This document shows, one piece after another, positions 58,431 to 64,000 of a stretch of DNA of 64,000 nt. The DNA is from Ochotona curzoniae. Its lineage: Eukaryota > Chordata > Mammalia > Lagomorpha > Ochotonidae. The notes beneath the pieces were generated by a model that worked only from the letters and a program-made list of their open reading frames with translations, did no database searches and was not told the origin of the DNA. The stretch spans positions 1,426,001 through 1,490,000 of the forward strand of contig NW_024465434.1 in the NCBI RefSeq assembly GCF_017591425.1, given 5' to 3'. Each line of letters begins with the position of its first letter. Position 1 is the first letter of the stretch. Made by a program: the position numbers and the translations under genes.

Positions 58431-59495
58431 ATGAAAGCTTCTTTTTCTTATCTCAGAAATACAGCAATGATGACTAGTTTATCTATGTAAAATCAACTTA
58501 CAGTATCTTCTAGCCAGAGAAATTAGGCCAAAAAAAAAAAATTTAAGGGCATAGATTTGAAAGAAGGTAGTAAGATGTTATTTATATGTATAAACATTTA
58601 TATGTATATATTGCCATGCTCACCCCTTTTTTGTTTTGCTTTTAGTTTTAAAATTTAGGAATTCATCCAACTTTATATAAATGGACTTTCTCACTGTTAC
58701 AAAAAAGGATTTTCAAAGTAAATGCAGCTCCAAGAGACTTACATTTAAAAGATATTTTGGATTTGAAAAGAATTATTACCTTAGATAGAAAAAAACTTAT
58801 CTCATATAGATCATAGAATAAGTTGGCAAAAGTATCTAACACAATAAGAGACACGGTAGGTCCAGGTCAGGTTTGCATCAACTGTTCATCTGCAATCAGC
58901 TGTTAAAATTCTCCTCTAGTGCCGGAGGGACTAGCGTCATCACCGCCATTATAATCCATCACCTAACTTGTACTTTGAGGAGAACAACATTAAATAAAAT
59001 TTACATAGGAATCAAATCTTTGGTTCAAATTTGATAACAGAAGATGCACTTTCAGAATTTTTTTTAAGGGAAGGAAGAAACAAAACACATAGCAGTTTAT
59101 AAATGTGCTGAAGATGATAGAACCTGGAAGACCAGAGAAATAATACTGAATTAAGTTAAATCTTTTAAAGGAAACTGCTACCAAACTTCAATGAGGACGA
59201 GCTCCCTGGTTGGATCTCAATTACCACAGACAGTGCGGGAATGGAGTTGACCTTCAGCGTTCAGACCAACCTGTCTGAAAGGCTGGTGACTCTGGTTATT
59301 GTCCTAAGCCAGGTGCACCCTTGGCTTTCATTCCTCTTGCTCACTGACCCTTGTCCTTCACATTACCAGTGGAAGCACGTCCAACAGGTTAACTGGGATG
59401 GCAGAGACCTATGGAAACCAGTTGAGCAAACTCTCCAGGTAGGAGACTCAGGGTCTCCTCACTCGGAGTGCAGTTTTGCCCCCTTGGATGTGCTT
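58431..59495. other. Unassigned sequence
   Basis: No gene recognised. 59180-59495 is GC-richer and adjoins the LTR-like block. It could be part of the same endogenous retroviral unit, but shows no motif that I can name. A run at 58533-58542. Confidence 0.4.
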
Positions 59496-59499
59496 TCAT

Positions 59500-59960
59500 G
59501 CTTTCCCAATAAGCATTGGTGCTCTAGTTCATAGATTAACCAAGAATAAAGCTATACAACAGAACAAAATAGTTTCGTTAATTTTTCCGGAACTCCCTGC
59601 CTCTATGAGAAATGAAAATCACCAACCAATTAAGTTATATGACAGTATCCTGAGTTTGAACTATTTCAACTAATCCTAGTGACATAGCCTAAATTTGAAC
59701 TAATGCAATTAAACCTGGTGGCGGTAACTAATGTTTCGCTGAACTTTTTAACCTGTCTGAAACAAGTTTGAACTGTTGCTCTGACAAATGTATAAAAACA
59801 AATTCTGGAAATAAACTTCTGTCAGTTGCCCACAAGAGCGCTATCGGCCTCATTTCAAGTCCATTCCCCCCCCGCCCTCCCCGGTATCCGCAGGAGAACT
59901 TGGCACCACCCAGCTCCTGGGAGATATTTATCCAGGCAGTCAAACCTTGATGCATTCCCT
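59500..59960 (+). mobile_element. Probable solo LTR of an endogenous retrovirus (ERV1-like)
   Basis: It has a compact promoter and polyadenylation arrangement: a TATA box (59791-59798, 'tataaaaa'), AATAAA at 59810-59815, then 'gagcgctatcggcctcatttcaagtcc' and a C-rich run, as in R-U5 of gammaretroviral LTRs. Upstream is U3-like text with short repeats ('gaactatttcaactaatcctag', 'gaactaatgcaattaaacctgg'). No gag, pol or env follows within the window. The TG and CA ends are not resolved, so the boundaries are approximate. Confidence 0.5.
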
Positions 59961-60498
59961 AGACTCGGGTGAGGGATTCTAAAGTTGCGGGATCAGAGTA
60001 CGGGCTGCAGTCCCTCGCTCCTTGCACTTGGAGAAAAACTTTCACCTCAAATAAATATCAGTATGGATATTAGTACATGAAAATGAGAAATTGGTGAACT
60101 TTTGGTAACACTTTCATTAAAATACATAAGTTTCCTGTAACTTTGTTTTAGAAATTGTTTCATTATTGTCAGTCCACACGTAAACATTGGGAACAGAAAC
60201 TAACAGTGATGCTGCCTAGTGGCTTTGAAATACATTATGGTCCATAAATGTGTACAACTATCATACATTAAAGACTACAAAGTCCCATTCAATACAAGGA
60301 ATTAAAATAAAATTGTTAGTAGTGTTTTAACATGGGGAAGCAGAAAGCAAGTAAACTAGGACTGCAAAGCGGGGCCTGGCGTGGCATGGGCATTATTCTG
60401 ACTCGTAAGTGGTACTCTGTAGTAGGTGGCTGACTTGTACAGGTTCAGACTATGAGTTGGTATCCGAGTGAGACACTTTGCTTCAGCTTTTTCAATTG
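59961..60498. other. Unassigned sequence
   Basis: No gene. A 15-base SINE-head-like piece ('ggggcctggcgtggc') at 60371-60385 is too short to call. Confidence 0.4.
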
Positions 60499-60500
60499 TT

Positions 60501-60623
60501 TTAAAAAGATTTATTCACTTTTATTGGAAAGGCAGATATACGGAGAGGAGGAGAGACAGAGTGAAACATTCACTCCCCAAGTGACCACAATGGCTAAAGC
60601 CACTAGGCTACTGCGTCAGGCCC
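60501..60623 (-). mobile_element. C-SINE with large internal deletion, minus strand
   Basis: The tail side 'ttttaaaaagatttattcac' and 'ggagaggaggagagacagag' are intact. 'gtgaaacattcactcccc' lacks about 20 bases. After 'gaccacaatggc' it jumps at about 60592-60598 directly to the head complement 'taaagccactaggctac..ggccc', losing roughly 200 bases of body. Confidence 0.88.
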
Positions 60624-60689
60624 AGGTTTTTCTATTTTAAAGTCTGAACTGAAATGGGCATATGCAATGTATTAATGTGGGATAGCACA

Positions 60690-61021
60690 GAGCCTTATAG
60701 ATAAGTATTAAGTAAATGTGTAAGCCCTTGTCTTGCATATGCCAAGATCCCTTATGGGTGCCGGTTCAAATCCTGGCTGCTTCACTTTCCATCCAGCTCC
60801 CTGCCTGTGGCCTGGGGAAAGCAGTCAAGGACTGCCCAAAGCCTTGGGACCCTGCACCTGTGTTGGGGACCTGGAAGAAACTCCTGGTTCCTAGCTCCTG
60901 ATCAACTCAGCATTGGGCTTTATGGCCACATGTGGAGTGAACCAGTGGATGAAAGATCTTTTTGTCTCTCCTCTTCGACTTTCCAATAAGAACGAATGAA
61001 TGAATGAATCTTACAAAAAGA
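60690..61021 (+). mobile_element. C-SINE, near full length
   Basis: The damaged head (60690-60725) is followed by 'aagcccttgtcttgcatatgcc', 'gggtgccggttcaaatcctgg' (box B like), 'cctgcctgtggcctgggg', 'gtggagtgaaccagtggatg', and tail 'ccaataagaacgaatgaatg' with (GAAT)n. Confidence 0.9.
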
Positions 61022-64000
61022 ATTGCCCTAGGTAAATGTGTGTTATGTGGATCATATATTCCATACATAGAACTAAGTCAGTGTTTATTTGAATGAATAC
61101 TATAAGACCCTTAAAAATGACCACCTTCAGAAAATGCAGATGGAATTCTGACATAATGAAAAAGAATTAAATGTGAACCAAGTAAAATCATTTTTAAGTT
61201 TTCTGGTCATCTGCCATGTGATGGGAAGATGGGAAAATTGTAAGACGGAATAAGAGCCCAAGGGAGAAAAGGAGAGGAATTCTGTAGGAACACTCATATC
61301 ACAGATGGCAGCTCGTACCTTCGTTTTATTTCTAGCTTTCTAGCATTGAGGATAGTGTGTCATCTTGAGCTTGTAAGTATCCTGCAACAAATCACAAATT
61401 ACTGCACATACAGCATCGGCGCAGTGTCCTGAATATCATCAATGTCATAGAAATGATTCCTAATAGTGTGTAATTCCAACACCGTGGCAGTACATTAGTG
61501 CTCTAAAAGACCTCCAGCACCTGAAGACTGATCCAGTGTCAACAGTTACACATATTAGAACAAAGCTCCTGTGTTTTAAGCTTTTTGACATATTAAAATA
61601 GAAATGCCTCGATAGGAATTAATACACTATACTTTCAGCATTATTATTCACTTGCATTTCACTTCTTTTTAGGACCTTTTATAGCTTTTTTTTTAAAATA
61701 TAGGATGTATTAAACACTGATTAGAAACATGATGTTCTTTGATTATTAGAATCAATGTGGAAGATGAAAACTTTGGATATCAGTGAAAGTTAAAGTTACT
61801 TCAAATCTAAATGTTTTTAGCCCTTGGAATTAGCGTACTTTTTACTAGTTCAGAGTTATAATGTGTGGCAAATTAAGCCTGTAAATACAGAGCAGATTAT
61901 GTCTTATCAAAAATGGATGAAGAGGGAGGGAGGGGGAGAGAATGGGGCAGGAGTGGAATGAAGGGAACAGCATTGCCTTTCTAGAACTGTATCTGGAATG
62001 CACAAAATCCATTCTGTTCATATTAATAAAACATTTGAAAATGAGATGGATAATAGACCGATGAGGCAGCATGACCTGAGGAATACTTGCTGCATTCCTG
62101 GGACATTTGAAGTATTTTTGTGTTATCAAGATGTATGCTTTCAGTTGTAGCTTTCTTGTGTCCTTAATGAACCCATGAGTCACCAGGCCGAATGTCAATG
62201 GAGCTGTTTGTTCCAGTGGCATGCTAACCAGATTCCTTTATTCATCTCCATGAAGGAAAGCAAGGAAGTCCTGCTTATTCTACGAGTGAGTTGGAAAGTG
62301 CCCTTGTAGAAGGTACAATGAAGATAAAGTGTGAAGAAATGACCCCTGTCCCATAGAAGATGCACGCAACGGCCATTGCTTAGTTATTGTCTATTAATTT
62401 ACCAATCACAGTGACTGCATACAGGCTCCAAATAAACACTGTTTAAGGAGAAAACGAATGCAGCAGAAGTCTTCCTTCCGCCATAGCGCTCTCAGGGCCT
62501 CAGGACTGCTGACTACGTGAGCCTCTAAGGTCTTCAGTTGGCATTCCCTGAAATCTCTTCCCCATTGCCCCCTTTCTTAGGTTATGATTTTTATATCATT
62601 AGCCTCTTCACTATTTAATATGAGCCAATCCCAACATCGACTAATTTACAATCATGTTTTCCCTTGAGCTTTTCATCCAGGTTTACATCCTGGATTAGAG
62701 AAACAAGCGGTTTGTAGAATATCAAAATGGCGTTTCTACACCGGTAGCATCTAATCTTGGACTTCCGAAGTTGAATAGCATCAGGAAACAGAAAAGGAAA
62801 GAGAGACTAATTGCCTATTAAAATACTGTCTTACTGCTTTTAGCTCTGGTATAGAGTATACAGTGAGAAATATATGGATTTTGGCACATATACACAAATA
62901 ATATAGGAAAAATTAAAGGGCTCAAACATTATTTGATAAATCATTATTAAATTTTTAGACTATTATCTCTGCATGTAATTTTATTGGTTGACATATGTGA
63001 AAAGCTGCCGCATTCAAACACACAGGCACAAAGGAAGGAGGACTTACTTCCTGCCTTAACTTGGTTAGAACTGATTCTGTGAATGGATTTTACCTGTGAA
63101 GGCTTTTTCTGGAAAACATCTTACTTTCCAAGGCAGCTACTCCATCGAGATGGGGGTTCCGCCTCTCTGCTACAAATTCACTGCCTTTAAGGACAGTACT
63201 GCTGAGGCTATTTTCTGACTGCAGAATTTGACAAATTCGTTCTAATGACATTTGACAGAAATGTTATTCTCCTTAATCTCTCACATGAAGAGATGGGCTG
63301 GAATATTTAAGCTTCCAAAATTTGTAATGTATCAATGCATTTTAAATATTGGTTGAAGAATACATTTTATTTTTTATTAGTCCCTGTGTATTATTTCATG
63401 AATTTAAAAAAATATTTTATGACAAAATAAATTATAATTTCAAGCAAGACATGGAACTAACTTTTTAATAAAGCTAGCAAGATATTTAATACTAATCAGT
63501 GTATTTATTGAAATCTTAACTGATATGTTTATTAGACAACTGTATTTTATTAGCTAATTTAACTTAAGTAAACTACTGTATAGCCTTTTTCCATACTTTG
63601 GATGCTCTGTTTAATATTAATTGATGTAACCTCATATTATTATGTTATATATTTATATAGTTCAACTAAACACACAATTAAAATGCATGTCTATTTATAT
63701 TTTGATAATTTATAATTTGCAGTACAATTAAACTCATAATTATAGATTCACTTATATAAAATGCTAGTTTTAGAATTTTAAAATTATGTTTTACCATCAT
63801 AATCAATGATAGAATCACATTTATTGAATCTCAATTGTTTCATATTTAATGACTAAAATATAAAATTAGCAATAATTATAAACATTTGTCTAATGCATTT
63901 CTAATAAAATTTGTCTATATTTTATATATAACTAAATATTCTATCAACTTTGTCCAAATTATATAATTAACTATTATATAGCTAGTTATATAATTATATT
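61022..64000. other. AT-rich unassigned sequence to the window end
   Basis: No gene or named repeat. A 125-codon minus-strand frame (61845-62222) has no recognisable domain. From 63350 onward the sequence is very AT-rich, with no detectable element. Confidence 0.45.

Noticed and set aside
59860..59885. C-rich run as a possible CpG island
   Set aside because: Only about 25 bases and few CpGs; it belongs to the LTR-like block.
60371..60385. SINE-head-like 'ggggcctggcgtggc'
   Set aside because: Fifteen bases with no continuing similarity; too short to call.
61845..62222. 125-codon minus-strand frame
   Set aside because: No recognisable domain, surrounded by AT-rich non-coding DNA; its length is within chance for 64 kb.
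1..64000. CRISPR arrays, operons, ribosome binding sites, bacterial promoters
   Set aside because: Composition and repeat content are mammalian. No regularly spaced direct repeats were seen.

Overview
This window looks like mammalian, non-coding nuclear DNA from a lagomorph. The main evidence is about thirty copies or fragments of the tRNA-derived lagomorph C-SINE, on both strands and at very different ages. The younger copies start with a head reading 'gcctagtggctaaagtcctc', end in 'tctctgtatatctgactt..caataaa', and carry an A-rich tail. The rabbit C-SINE head that I remember reads differently ('gcgcagcgggttaa'). I therefore lean towards pika (Ochotona) over rabbit, but this rests on memory and was not searched.

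No intact protein-coding gene, RNA gene, CpG island or CRISPR array is supported. Open frames are short (the longest is 155 codons), and many of them are translations of SINE copies. The window is best read as a gene desert or the inside of a large intron, built by repeated retroposition into AT-rich DNA.

Layout. 1-2000: an L1 3' end, an MST-like MaLR LTR, then an old L1 tail on the minus strand. 4100-9070: a possible retro-pseudogene (weak), a run of C-SINEs and a MER2 DNA transposon. 9540-10410: L1 ORF2 with a nested SINE fragment. 10410-14430: no recognisable element. 14430-17220: SINE, L1 ORF2 3' half, SINE-in-SINE nest, lagomorph L1 3' UTR. 19030-25540: SINEs, a MIR, a possible old L1 end and a mariner-like fragment. 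25540-34180: mostly unassigned, with one SINE, an L2-like piece and two TA-rich microsatellites. 34180-36900: a 67-bp SINE stub with perfect target-site duplications, an older SINE, and an old minus-strand L1 interrupted by a SINE. 36900-45900: mostly unassigned, with mariner-like and L1 3'-end fragments and several SINEs. 45980-48840: SINE, then an L1 reverse-transcriptase region containing a TA expansion, then a SINE. 50590-54560: a cluster of older SINEs, one with a (AC)24 tail. 54560-59500: a possible decayed coiled-coil pseudogene and long AT-rich unassigned DNA. 59500-59960: a probable solo ERV LTR. 60500-61020: two SINEs. The rest to 64000 is AT-rich and unassigned.

There is no operon-like or pathway logic here. 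The structure worth reading is the insertion history: nested elements, target-site duplications, and microsatellites born from SINE tails or growing inside L1. I found no convincing new biological system. Most boundaries below are approximate, because they were set by eye against remembered family consensus sequences.
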